13,077 nt of DNA. It comes from Gammaproteobacteria bacterium (GTDB taxonomy: Bacteria; Pseudomonadota; Gammaproteobacteria; Pseudomonadales; Halomonadaceae). The stretch lies in contig JAMCZP010000007.1 in the NCBI GenBank assembly GCA_023485185.1, positions 1-13,077 on the forward strand, given 5' to 3'. The notes below the pieces were generated by a model that did no database searches, was not told where the DNA came from, and saw only the letters and a list, made by a program, of their open reading frames with translations. Both the position numbers and the translations under genes were made by a program. This document shows positions 6,754 through 12,907 of this stretch, one piece after another. Position 1 is the stretch's first letter. Every line of letters starts with the position of its first letter.

Positions 6754-7524
6754 TTACTCGTCGTCAAAGTAACGGGCGTGAATCCTATCGTAAGTGCCAT
6801 TCTCTTTAACTGCAACGATTGCCTCGTTAAAGCGTTCAGCTAGCGCTTCGTCGCGGGGGCGAAGGGCAATCGCAAGTCCGTCACCGAAATACTCGTATGG
6901 CTCATTGATCATCTCGCCAATAACGCGGTAGTTACTTCGTTCGCTATCAAGCAGCGTGGTTTTACCCACCGGGTAATTAACAAACACAATATCGACACGC
7001 TCCGCTTCCATGTCCAGCAGCATGTCATCGACACTGGCGTAACGGCGAACAGTTGCGATATCACCATAGAAGTCGGTGGCGTAATTATCTTGCAGGGTGC
7101 CTCGCTGAACGCCTAGCGTTAACCCCTCTAGGTTCGCTTCATTAATTTCTTCAAAAGCAACGTCTTCAGGCCCAAACCAGGCAGAGGGGACGGTTAGATA
7201 GGAATCGGTGAATAAGACCTGGGCGCGGCGCTCATCGTTAATGGTCATTGAGGACATGATAGCGTCGTAATTGCGGGCAAGTAGGCCTGGAATAATGCCA
7301 TCCCACTGTTGCTCAACCCATTCGCAGGTAACTTCCATTTGGTCGCAGAGAGCATTACCGAGGTCGATATCAAACCCCGTTAGCTCTCCTTCAGGTGTTC
7401 GGTACTCCATCGGCTCGTAAGGAACATCAACGCCAAAGCGTATATGGTCGTAACTGTCGCGAGCTTGAGCGTGACCCGCACTTAGCGCGAGGGCGGTTAT
7501 CGACGCCAGGATAATCGTTTTCAT
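6754..7524 (-). CDS. Periplasmic amino-acid-binding protein, HisJ/ArgT type (paralogue 1)
   Basis: This 256-residue protein is a type II periplasmic solute-binding protein. A signal peptide (charged start MKT, hydrophobic 4-17, AQA end near 21) is followed by the mature two-lobe domain: FGVDVPYEPMEYR (30-42), GFDIDLGNALC (50-60) and MSSMTINDERR (90-100), the last corresponding to the serine and arginine ligand contacts of HisJ/LAO. Cys60 and Cys67 should form the family's conserved disulfide. It aligns without gaps to the neighbouring paralogue (7721-8497), about 65% identical by hand count. It differs at residue 183, which is Asn (FVNYP) where the paralogue and HisJ have Asp contacting the ligand amino group, so its ligand may differ. 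The ATG at 7524 follows AGGGA. It probably feeds the HisQMP-like core upstream. Confidence 0.93.
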   Translation of the reverse strand: MKTIILASITALALSAGHAQARDSYDHIRFGVDVPYEPMEYRTPEGELTGFDIDLGNALCDQMEVTCEWVEQQWDGIIPGLLARNYDAIMSSMTINDERRAQVLFTDSYLTVPSAWFGPEDVAFEEINEANLEGLTLGVQRGTLQDNYATDFYGDIATVRRYASVDDMLLDMEAERVDIVFVNYPVGKTTLLDSERSNYRVIGEMINEPYEYFGDGLAIALRPRDEALAERFNEAIVAVKENGTYDRIHARYFDDE

Positions 7525-7559
7525 AGTGTTCCCTGTCAGAATATATGAAGTAAGTAGGA

Positions 7560-7593
7560 TTGCCTTTCACCGTGCAATATTTTGGTAAGGCAA
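7560..7593 (-). other. Leader hairpin before binding-protein paralogue 1
   Basis: TTGCCTT (7560-7566 on the plus strand) pairs with AAGGCAA (7587-7593) over 7 bp, extended by an ACC/GGT step across a small bulge. It lies about 35 bases before the start codon in the minus-strand transcript. No T-run follows, so it is unlikely to be a terminator; it may protect the message or affect translation. Confidence 0.35.
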
Positions 7594-7626
7594 AAAGATG
7601 GCGCTAATGAACTTAGCTTTTAAGCG

Positions 7627-7638
7627 GTGCGTTCGCAC
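7627..7638. repeat. 12-bp palindrome in the inter-receptor spacer
   Basis: GTGCG-TT-CGCAC is a perfect inverted repeat 103 bases upstream of the start of binding-protein paralogue 1. It could be an operator half-site pair or a small hairpin. No promoter could be tied to it. Confidence 0.3.
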
Positions 7639-7680
7639 TCATTATGGCATTGATTGAACTGGCGATTTTTAATGGACACT

Positions 7681-7709
7681 AACGAAACGCCCCCGGCGAG
7701 CCGGGGGCG
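7681..7709 (-). terminator. GC-rich hairpin between the two binding-protein genes
   Basis: A 9-bp all-GC stem (7688-7696 with 7701-7709) with a 4-base loop lies 12 bases after the paralogue 2 stop. In the minus-strand transcript it is followed by TTTCGTT, an imperfect U-tract. It is probably a terminator or a partial attenuator that also stabilises the upstream message, lowering expression of paralogue 1 relative to paralogue 2. Confidence 0.75.
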
Positions 7710-7720
7710 AAGTGCAACTT

Positions 7721-8497
7721 TTACTCTTGGTCTTCACCAAAATAACGGGTGTAGATTTCGTCGTAAGTACCGTCCTCTTGCAGCTCGGCTAAGGCCTCAT
7801 TGAAGCGCTCGGCCAGAGCCTCATCACGTTGACGGAAGGCGATACCAAAGCCGTCACCAAAATACTCTTTCGGCTCAGTAATGGTTTCACCAATCAATAC
7901 ATACTCACCGTGCTCGCTTTCTAACAGGGTGGTTTGGCCGATTGGGTAATCCAGGAAAACGATATCTAGACGCTCGGCCTGCATGTCCAGCACCATATCG
8001 TCGGCGGTGGAGTAGCGGCTTACACTGGCAATACTGCTGTAGTTGTCAGTGACATAGTTGTCCTGCAAGGTGCCACGCTGTACACCGATGGTCATGCCAT
8101 CCAGTGTTTCTTCATTGGCTTCGCTGATGTCCAGGCTGGTGGGTGCAAACCAAGCAGAAGGCATGGTGATGTAGGGGTCAGAAAACAGTACTTGCTCACG
8201 GCGTTCATCGTTAATTGTCATTGAAGACATGATGGCGTCGTAGTTGCGAGACATCAGGCCTGGAATGATACCGTCCCACTCTTGCTCGATCCATTCGCAG
8301 GTGACGCCAATGCGTTCGCACAGAGCATTACCCAGATCAATGTCAAAGCCGGTTAGCTCGCCATCCGCGGTGCGGTACTCCATGGGTTCGTAAGGCACAT
8401 CAACACCAATACGAACATTGTCATAATCGCGTGCTTGGGCAGAAGAGGCGGCAGCGACAGCTAAGCCAAGCAGTGAAACAGACAGCAGCTTTTTCAT
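7721..8497 (-). CDS. Periplasmic amino-acid-binding protein, HisJ/ArgT type (paralogue 2)
   Basis: This 258-residue periplasmic receptor has a signal peptide (MKKLLSVSLLGLAVAAASSAQA, cleaved near residue 22) and the family motifs GVDVPYEPMEY (31-41), GFDIDLGNALC (50-60), MSSMTINDERR (90-100), GVQRGTLQDNY (138-148) and FLDYP (181-185). Asp183 matches Asp161 of HisJ and LAO, which binds the amino group of the amino-acid ligand, and Arg99 or Arg100 matches the carboxylate-binding arginine, so a normal alpha-amino acid ligand is expected. Cys60/Cys67 match the conserved disulfide. The sequence is acidic, as expected in a halophile periplasm. The ATG at 8497 has GGAG 8 bases upstream. It follows the HisM-like permease gene after a 126-base structured spacer and is closed by a GC-rich hairpin. 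Arginine, ornithine, lysine or histidine are the likely ligands. Confidence 0.93.
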   Translation of the reverse strand: MKKLLSVSLLGLAVAAASSAQARDYDNVRIGVDVPYEPMEYRTADGELTGFDIDLGNALCERIGVTCEWIEQEWDGIIPGLMSRNYDAIMSSMTINDERREQVLFSDPYITMPSAWFAPTSLDISEANEETLDGMTIGVQRGTLQDNYVTDNYSSIASVSRYSTADDMVLDMQAERLDIVFLDYPIGQTTLLESEHGEYVLIGETITEPKEYFGDGFGIAFRQRDEALAERFNEALAELQEDGTYDEIYTRYFGEDQE

Positions 8498-8522
8498 TCT
8501 TTTAACTCCGTGAGTATCAATT

Positions 8523-8582
8523 TCACCTTATGGTGATCCCCTTTAACCTAACCCAGGTTGGCGCTAACGAAAAGAGGGGATC
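8523..8582 (-). other. Structured spacer between permease and receptor genes
   Basis: Three inverted repeats are packed here. GATCCCCT (8535-8542) pairs with AGGGGATC (8575-8582) around an inner AACCT/AGGTT hairpin (8545-8559), and TCACC/GGTGA (8523-8536) forms a competing or adjacent 5-bp hairpin with a 4-base loop. No T-run follows. Such structures between permease and receptor genes can stabilise or separately process the receptor message, as known for REP-type elements in the histidine transport operon. Confidence 0.5.
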
Positions 8583-8623
8583 TGCATAGTGAACCAACGT
8601 TTGTTTGACGTTCATTTAAAGCG

Positions 8624-9355
8624 CTATGACGTTTGTGGCCTCAGGTGGGCCAATAGCTTCTTCTCCAAATAGCGGAAGAAGTACAAAATAGCGAAGGTCA
8701 GGCACAAATAGATCGCGGCCACAAACAGAAACGCTTCAAACGGCGCATAAAAACGCGCGTAAACAAAGCGTGCGGCACCGGTTAAATCCATTAGTGTCAC
8801 TACGCTTGCAATAGCGCTGGCATGCAGCATGAAGATGACTTCATTACCGTAAGCGGGTAGGGCACGGCGAAAAGCACTGGGCAGAATAATGCGTCGCATC
8901 ATCAGCCGTGGCGACATGCCGTAGGCACGAGCGGCTTCAATCTCGCCTTGAGCAGTGGCCTTGATAGCACCACGAAATATCTCCGTGGTGTAGGCGGCGG
9001 TATTCAGGGTGAAGGCAATCAGAGCGGGGTAGAAGGCCTCTCGCAGGATTGGCCACAGAAAGGTCTGCTGGATGCCGTCAATAAACACCACCCCGTAATA
9101 GATGATATAGAGCTGAATCAGCAGTGGAGTGCCGCGAAATACGTAGGTGTAGAGGTATACCGGCAGGCTAATCCACTTATGTTTGGAGCTGCGCATAATC
9201 GCCAGGGGCACGGCGAGAATCAGTCCAGCAACAAGCGAGAGAAATACTAACTGGGAGGTTGTGACTAAGCCTTCCCAGTAGTAGCCAAGCGTGGTGGGCG
9301 TGAAAATAAGATTCCCAGCCAGCAGGTCGTTAAACCATGCAGAGATATCTAGCAT
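8624..9355 (-). CDS. ABC importer permease, HisM/ArtM type
   Basis: This 243-residue inner-membrane protein is one of the two permeases of a polar amino acid importer. It most resembles HisM: YLYTYVFRGTPLLIQLYIIYYG (68-88) and LNTAAYTTEIFRGAI (117-131). The cytoplasmic EAA loop that contacts the ATPase is GEIEAARAYGMS (137-148) continuing to IILP (156-159). Roughly five membrane segments are seen. I chose the ATG at 9355, which has GGGGAG at 9363-9368; a TTG at 9370 would start inside that ribosome-binding site. The gene starts one base after the stop of the HisQ-type permease, with its ribosome-binding site inside the upstream coding region, so the two are translationally linked and likely form a heterodimer. 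Confidence 0.93.
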   Translation of the reverse strand: MLDISAWFNDLLAGNLIFTPTTLGYYWEGLVTTSQLVFLSLVAGLILAVPLAIMRSSKHKWISLPVYLYTYVFRGTPLLIQLYIIYYGVVFIDGIQQTFLWPILREAFYPALIAFTLNTAAYTTEIFRGAIKATAQGEIEAARAYGMSPRLMMRRIILPSAFRRALPAYGNEVIFMLHASAIASVVTLMDLTGAARFVYARFYAPFEAFLFVAAIYLCLTFAILYFFRYLEKKLLAHLRPQTS

Positions 9356-9356
9356 G

Positions 9357-10058
9357 CTATTGCTCCCCAAAGCCGATGTCGTAGCGTTTCTGCAGCCGCG
9401 AGAATATCCATTCGGATACGCTGGCGATCAGCAGATAGACCGCCGCGACAGGTAGCAAAAAGGCAAACGGTTCGTGGGTGGCACGGGATGCTTCTGCCGC
9501 CACGCGCACCATATCGGTTAGGCCAATCACCGAGACAAGGGCGGTGGTTTTAAGTAGCACCATCCAGTTATTTGATAGACCGGGTAGCGCATGGCGCATC
9601 ATTTGTGGAAAGCGAATACGACGGAACACCAGGCCATCACTCATGCCGTAGGCTTTACCGGCTTCAATCTGACCGTTATCCACCGCCATAAAGGCACCCC
9701 GGAAGGTCTCGCCCATATACGCGCCGAAGATAAAACCAATCGTCAGCACGCCAGCGGCGAAGGCGTTGAAGTTGATGTAAATATCGATGTCGTAGCTGTA
9801 ATAGAGCATATCGCTGATGGCGTTAACGCCGATTTGGCCGCCAAAAAACAGCAGCATCATCAAGACGAGATCCGGAACACCGCGAATCAGCGTGGTGTAA
9901 ACCGTTGCCGTGCGGCGTAATAGCCAGTTGCGTGACATCTTTGCACTGGCGGTCAGTAGCCCAAGCACAATCGCTAGCATTAACGACAGCACCGCCAGTT
10001 GAATGGTAACGCCAGCCCCTTCGATCAGCCGGGGGCCATAACCTTGCAAATCAAGCAT
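9357..10058 (-). CDS. ABC importer permease, HisQ/ArtQ type
   Basis: This 233-residue inner-membrane permease pairs with the HisM-type protein. It matches HisQ closely in VYTTLIRGVPDLVLMMLLFFGGQ (53-75) and TIGFIFGAYMGETFRGAFMAV (106-126). Its EAA loop is GQIEAGKAYGMS (129-140) continuing to IRFP (148-151). Length is close to HisQ (228). The ATG at 10058 has GAGG 6 bases upstream and lies 15 bases after the ATPase stop, so it is co-transcribed with the ATPase. In the membrane it should form half of the translocation path for basic amino acids. Confidence 0.93.
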   Translation of the reverse strand: MLDLQGYGPRLIEGAGVTIQLAVLSLMLAIVLGLLTASAKMSRNWLLRRTATVYTTLIRGVPDLVLMMLLFFGGQIGVNAISDMLYYSYDIDIYINFNAFAAGVLTIGFIFGAYMGETFRGAFMAVDNGQIEAGKAYGMSDGLVFRRIRFPQMMRHALPGLSNNWMVLLKTTALVSVIGLTDMVRVAAEASRATHEPFAFLLPVAAVYLLIASVSEWIFSRLQKRYDIGFGEQ

Positions 10059-10073
10059 GGTGAGCCTCGCGGA

Positions 10074-10844
10074 TCAGTATTTAGGGGCCAAGAACTGTTT
10101 CAGGCGCGGTGACTGAGGGTTACCCAATACATCAGCAGGCGCTCCCGCTTCTTCCACTAAGCCCTGGTGAAGGTAGATCACCTGACTGGAAACATCGCGA
10201 GCGAAGCTCATTTCGTGGGTCACCACCACCATGGTGCGGCCTTCCTCGGCCAAGCCGTGCATTACCTTAAGCACGTCGCCGACAAGTTCTGGGTCAAGCG
10301 CAGAGGTGGGCTCGTCAAACAGCATAACTTCAGGGTCCATCGCCAGTGCGCGTGCAATGGCGCCACGCTGCTGCTGACCGCCGGACATTTGTGCAGGATA
10401 GGCATTGGCACGCGCGGTTAAACCCACCCGATCCAACAAGGCATGGGCATGTTCCAAAGCCTCTTTTTTTGGCTTTTTTAGCACATGAATAGGCGCTTCA
10501 ATGATGTTTTCCAGCAGCGTCATGTGGGCCCACAGGTTAAAGCTTTGGAACACCATGGAAAGCTTGGCCCGCATGCGTACCACCTGCTTCCAGTCTTCCG
10601 GTTCGCGGCCATGCTTAGTGGTTTTAAAGCGAATGGGTTCGCCGTGAACAATAAGGTCGCCTTCGTCTGGCTGTTCTAGCAGATTCATGCAGCGTAAAAA
10701 GGTGCTTTTACCCGACCCAGAAGCGCCAATAAGGGTGATCACATCTCCCTTTTGGGCTTGTAGTGAGAGACCTTTTAGCACTTCCGTATCGCCGAAGCGC
10801 TTTTTAATATTACGCACTTCAAGGGGAGTAGGCGTAGCGGCCAT
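10074..10844 (-). CDS. ABC importer ATP-binding protein, HisP type
   Basis: This 256-residue cytoplasmic ATPase powers the importer. Walker A is GASGSGKST (40-48), the Q-loop glutamine is Gln100 (MVFQSFNLW), the signature is MSGGQQQR (153-160, with Met in place of the usual Leu), Walker B is [13 protein letters not shown] (173-185) and the switch histidine is His210. Length and layout match HisP (about 257), including the insertion near 73-90 typical of basic-amino-acid systems. I chose the ATG at 10844, with GGAG 8 bases upstream; a TTG at 10877 would add 11 residues. It is the first gene of the transporter unit, with the two permeases close behind. The 204-base region upstream holds the likely promoter. 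HisP, ArtP and AotP are equally possible names. Confidence 0.95.
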   Translation of the reverse strand: MAATPTPLEVRNIKKRFGDTEVLKGLSLQAQKGDVITLIGASGSGKSTFLRCMNLLEQPDEGDLIVHGEPIRFKTTKHGREPEDWKQVVRMRAKLSMVFQSFNLWAHMTLLENIIEAPIHVLKKPKKEALEHAHALLDRVGLTARANAYPAQMSGGQQQRGAIARALAMDPEVMLFDEPTSALDPELVGDVLKVMHGLAEEGRTMVVVTHEMSFARDVSSQVIYLHQGLVEEAGAPADVLGNPQSPRLKQFLAPKY

Positions 10845-10864
10845 AACATTGGCTCCAGTACAGA

Positions 10865-10878
10865 GTTGCCGCAGCAAC
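10865..10878 (-). other. Small leader hairpin before the ATPase gene
   Basis: GTTGC (10865-10869) and GCAAC (10874-10878) form a 5-bp stem with a 4-base loop, about 8 bases upstream of the ribosome-binding site of the ATPase gene in the minus-strand transcript. It may influence translation initiation; it is short enough to be chance. Confidence 0.25.
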
Positions 10879-10923
10879 AGGTTAACAAAAAGCTGAGATG
10901 CGGCTGGCGCGAAAAAAGGGGCG

Positions 10924-10966
10924 ATTCTATCAGGCTGAGCGCATTATGCGCGCTTTCCTTATAATA
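10924..10966 (-). promoter_or_regulatory. Candidate second promoter and palindrome before the ATPase gene
   Basis: On the minus strand two -10-like elements lie close together: TATTAT (10966-10961) and an extended TGATAGAAT (TAGAAT at 10929-10924). Neither has a good -35. Between them lies the perfect palindrome GCGCAT-T-ATGCGC (10939-10951), placed where a regulator could block either start. I infer an operator; no ArgR-type box was recognised. Confidence 0.35.
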
Positions 10967-11006
10967 TTAAGCACTCGACGTTGGTCGTAATGACACTCAG
11001 CGCTCG

Positions 11007-11034
11007 GTTATCGCCTCATCGTTATTATTGTCAA
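11007..11034 (-). promoter_or_regulatory. Candidate sigma-70 promoter of the ABC transporter unit
   Basis: On the minus strand a consensus -35, TTGACA (11034-11029), is followed after 16 bases by GATAAC (11012-11007, 4 of 6 matches). Transcription would start near 11000, leaving a leader of about 155 bases before the ATPase start. It lies just after the astE stop, so the transporter can be expressed apart from astE. Confidence 0.45.
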
Positions 11035-11048
11035 ACTCATGAAGGCAC

Positions 11049-12026
11049 TTATGTGATGGGCGCCACTAACAGTGCTGCACGTGCCCCCACTTCAACGTTG
11101 GCATTAGGGAATACAACGTAGAGTGGCGTATCCCCCACCCAAAAATCGCCCGCCTCACCATCCTGCGCGAGCAGGGAGCCAGGCTCAAACTGGCTAAAAT
11201 TGGCGGTATCTTCGGCAAAGCAGAGCTGGAAGGCGTCTGTCTGGCGTATTAGCTCGTGATGCACCTGAAAAAACAGCATGTGCGAGGCTGGTTGGCTCTC
11301 AGGGTGCTGGCCTGTGCTTAATGCTGTGAGCAGCGCCAGCATCGGTTTCAGAGACGCCATATCGTTTTGACCAAAAGGTGCCACCCGGCCTAGCTCAAAG
11401 GTAAACGCCTGAGCTGCGTGATAATGCTTACTGTAGTGGGAGAACGTCCAGCTATGTTGATGCTGGTGCAGCACCGCCTGCATGCCTGCAGCGGCTAGCC
11501 ATTGCCATTGAGTAGCGTCGGTGGTGGATTCGGCAAAAGGCTCAACAACAAAACGTGGATAACGACTATCTCGAATAGCGGTATGCAAATCGTAATGTAG
11601 CTTGGGGAGCGCTGAGTGGCGTGCATAAAAGCTATCGACGGCGGCCATTAGCTCTCGAGCACGGTCTGGTTCTTTACCTTCGGCAGTCAGTTCCCGGCTA
11701 AACAGCCGGTTTAAATTGGTGGTGAGAAACCGTTGCTGTGCTTTAAGCGCGGGCAGGTTCCCCAGAATTACCAGCACGGGGACTCCAAGCGTTACGGCAC
11801 CCGCTTCTAGGGCACTTAACCACTCGCCAACCAATTCAACCGGCGCAGTTTCATTGCCGTGGATCGCCGCTGAAAAAATGCAGGCGTGCGCATTCTGGCT
11901 TGAGGTATGGGGAGAAAGTTCCAAAATGCCGGGCGCGTGCAAATGGTAAGTACCGCTTGCGAAGACGCCTTTGCTAGCGGCGGGGAACTGCCCATCAAGC
12001 GACCAGTCGAGCCATTGGCCTAGCAT
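11049..12026 (-). CDS. astE: Succinylglutamate desuccinylase
   Basis: This 325-residue cytoplasmic zinc hydrolase splits N-succinylglutamate into succinate and glutamate, the last step of the arginine succinyltransferase (AST) pathway. Zinc ligands are visible as HGNE (His56, Glu59) and DLHTAIRDS (His148), with the catalytic base expected at Glu211 in FTFELG. TAPVEL (60-65), LGNLPAL (88-94) and NLNRLF (104-109) match AstE closely, and the length agrees with E. coli AstE (322). The ATG at 12026 has AAGGAG 6 bases upstream. The other ast genes (astC, A, D, B) are not here. It lies 204 bases upstream of, and in the same direction as, the basic-amino-acid ABC genes. In Pseudomonas the related AotO is encoded within the arginine transporter operon; here the protein looks like a true AstE. 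Confidence 0.93.
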   Translation of the reverse strand: MLGQWLDWSLDGQFPAASKGVFASGTYHLHAPGILELSPHTSSQNAHACIFSAAIHGNETAPVELVGEWLSALEAGAVTLGVPVLVILGNLPALKAQQRFLTTNLNRLFSRELTAEGKEPDRARELMAAVDSFYARHSALPKLHYDLHTAIRDSRYPRFVVEPFAESTTDATQWQWLAAAGMQAVLHQHQHSWTFSHYSKHYHAAQAFTFELGRVAPFGQNDMASLKPMLALLTALSTGQHPESQPASHMLFFQVHHELIRQTDAFQLCFAEDTANFSQFEPGSLLAQDGEAGDFWVGDTPLYVVFPNANVEVGARAALLVAPIT

Positions 12027-12053
12027 TGTCAGCTCCTTAGGGTAATTGTGGTG

Positions 12054-12067
12054 CGCATGAACATGCG
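12054..12067. repeat. 14-bp palindrome upstream of astE
   Basis: CGCATG-AA-CATGCG is a perfect inverted repeat 27 bases upstream of the astE start codon. The position suits an operator overlapping the transcription start or a leader hairpin. I found no convincing -35/-10 pair around it. It shares the CGCAT/ATGCG half-sites with the palindrome at 10939-10951. Confidence 0.4.
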
Positions 12068-12161
12068 TTTAGGTTTACCACGCTGAGTACGCGCCACAAG
12101 TGTAAAGGTCGTTCAGGTGAAAAAGCTCAGTTTTTTTGTGCAACCATTGCTTTCAATCATA

Positions 12162-12193
12162 GAAAAAGCGCCCATGTCGAAACATGAGCGCTT
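12162..12193 (-). terminator. Rho-independent terminator after the hemerythrin gene, with UUCG loop
   Basis: In the minus-strand transcript a 12-bp stem (one U-G wobble) closes a stable UUCG tetraloop and is followed by a T5 run (plus-strand A-run near 12163-12167). It begins about 43 bases after the hemerythrin stop and separates that gene from astE. Confidence 0.88.
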
Positions 12194-12235
12194 GGTTCTT
12201 AGTCTCGGAATTTAGACCTTAAGATTATCTGCTAT

Positions 12236-12676
12236 TTACGCGGAGCGCTGGCGCTTCATCTCTTCTTGGTACTCGCTGGCAAGCGACGTTTTTTGTTTCT
12301 CTTGCAACCCACGTCCAGCCAGTTGGAAGACCTCTTGCTCTTCTTCGTCAAGGTGATGAGTCACTAACTCTTGGAGCTGCTTTGCGTGAGTCAGCCAATG
12401 GGTGGCGCTATAGTCGGTTTCATCCAGTAATTCTATAAGCTCATCAATTTCATGATGTTCAGCGACGCTATGGCGGGCTTTTTCTTGCGTTAAATCAATC
12501 GACATCATTGGAATATATAAAGCCCGCTCTTCCGCTGCTGCGTGGAATTGCAGCTCAGCACGCACCTGCTGGTAGAGGCTATCGCGCTCTTCACTGTCGC
12601 CGTGTGTTTCAACTAGCTGGGCGAGCAGGTCACGTTGAATATCATGATCCTTGCGCAGGGCTTCAAAAATCGTCAT
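12236..12676 (-). CDS. Hemerythrin HHE-domain protein
   Basis: This 146-residue protein has the four-helix hemerythrin fold that carries a di-iron centre and can bind oxygen or nitric oxide, or sense iron and redox state. Likely ligands are His11 (KDHD), His45 and Glu49 (FHAAAEE), His74/His75 (AEHHEID) and His107/His108 with Glu112 (THHLDEEEQ). No other domain is attached, so it is a stand-alone cytoplasmic HHE protein. I chose the ATG at 12676, with AAGGAG 6 bases upstream; an in-frame TTG at 12745 would overlap the likely promoter. It is transcribed alone, with its own terminator, and runs divergently from wrbA, another redox-stress gene. The physiological ligand cannot be told from sequence. 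Confidence 0.9.
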   Translation of the reverse strand: MTIFEALRKDHDIQRDLLAQLVETHGDSEERDSLYQQVRAELQFHAAAEERALYIPMMSIDLTQEKARHSVAEHHEIDELIELLDETDYSATHWLTHAKQLQELVTHHLDEEEQEVFQLAGRGLQEKQKTSLASEYQEEMKRQRSA

Positions 12677-12716
12677 TCCAGGCTCCTTGGAAACGTTTGG
12701 GGGATAGGCAAGACAA

Positions 12717-12745
12717 AATTTAGTGGTGGATAGCGTAAAGTGCAA
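12717..12745 (-). promoter_or_regulatory. Candidate promoter of the hemerythrin gene
   Basis: On the minus strand TTGCAC (12745-12740) and TAAATT (12722-12717) are separated by 17 bases. Each matches the sigma-70 consensus partly. The predicted start near 12710 gives a leader of about 34 bases. Confidence 0.4.
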
Positions 12746-12907
12746 GGTGAAGTCCGTTAATGAAATCGATGCTCCCAGTCGAAAACATTCGCTTTTATCT
12801 ACTCTTAGGTGCGCTATCTTGTAATCATCATTTCATGGGCTCAGGCTCATAGCACTGCTAAACCAACACCGTGAAACAAGCAGCTAAACAAAGTATAGGA
12901 GTTAGCA

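Noticed and set aside
10960..10965. Perfect TATAAT on the plus strand
   Set aside because: No -35 element at a usable distance and no plus-strand gene downstream; it sits in an AT-rich patch that reads as a minus-strand -10.
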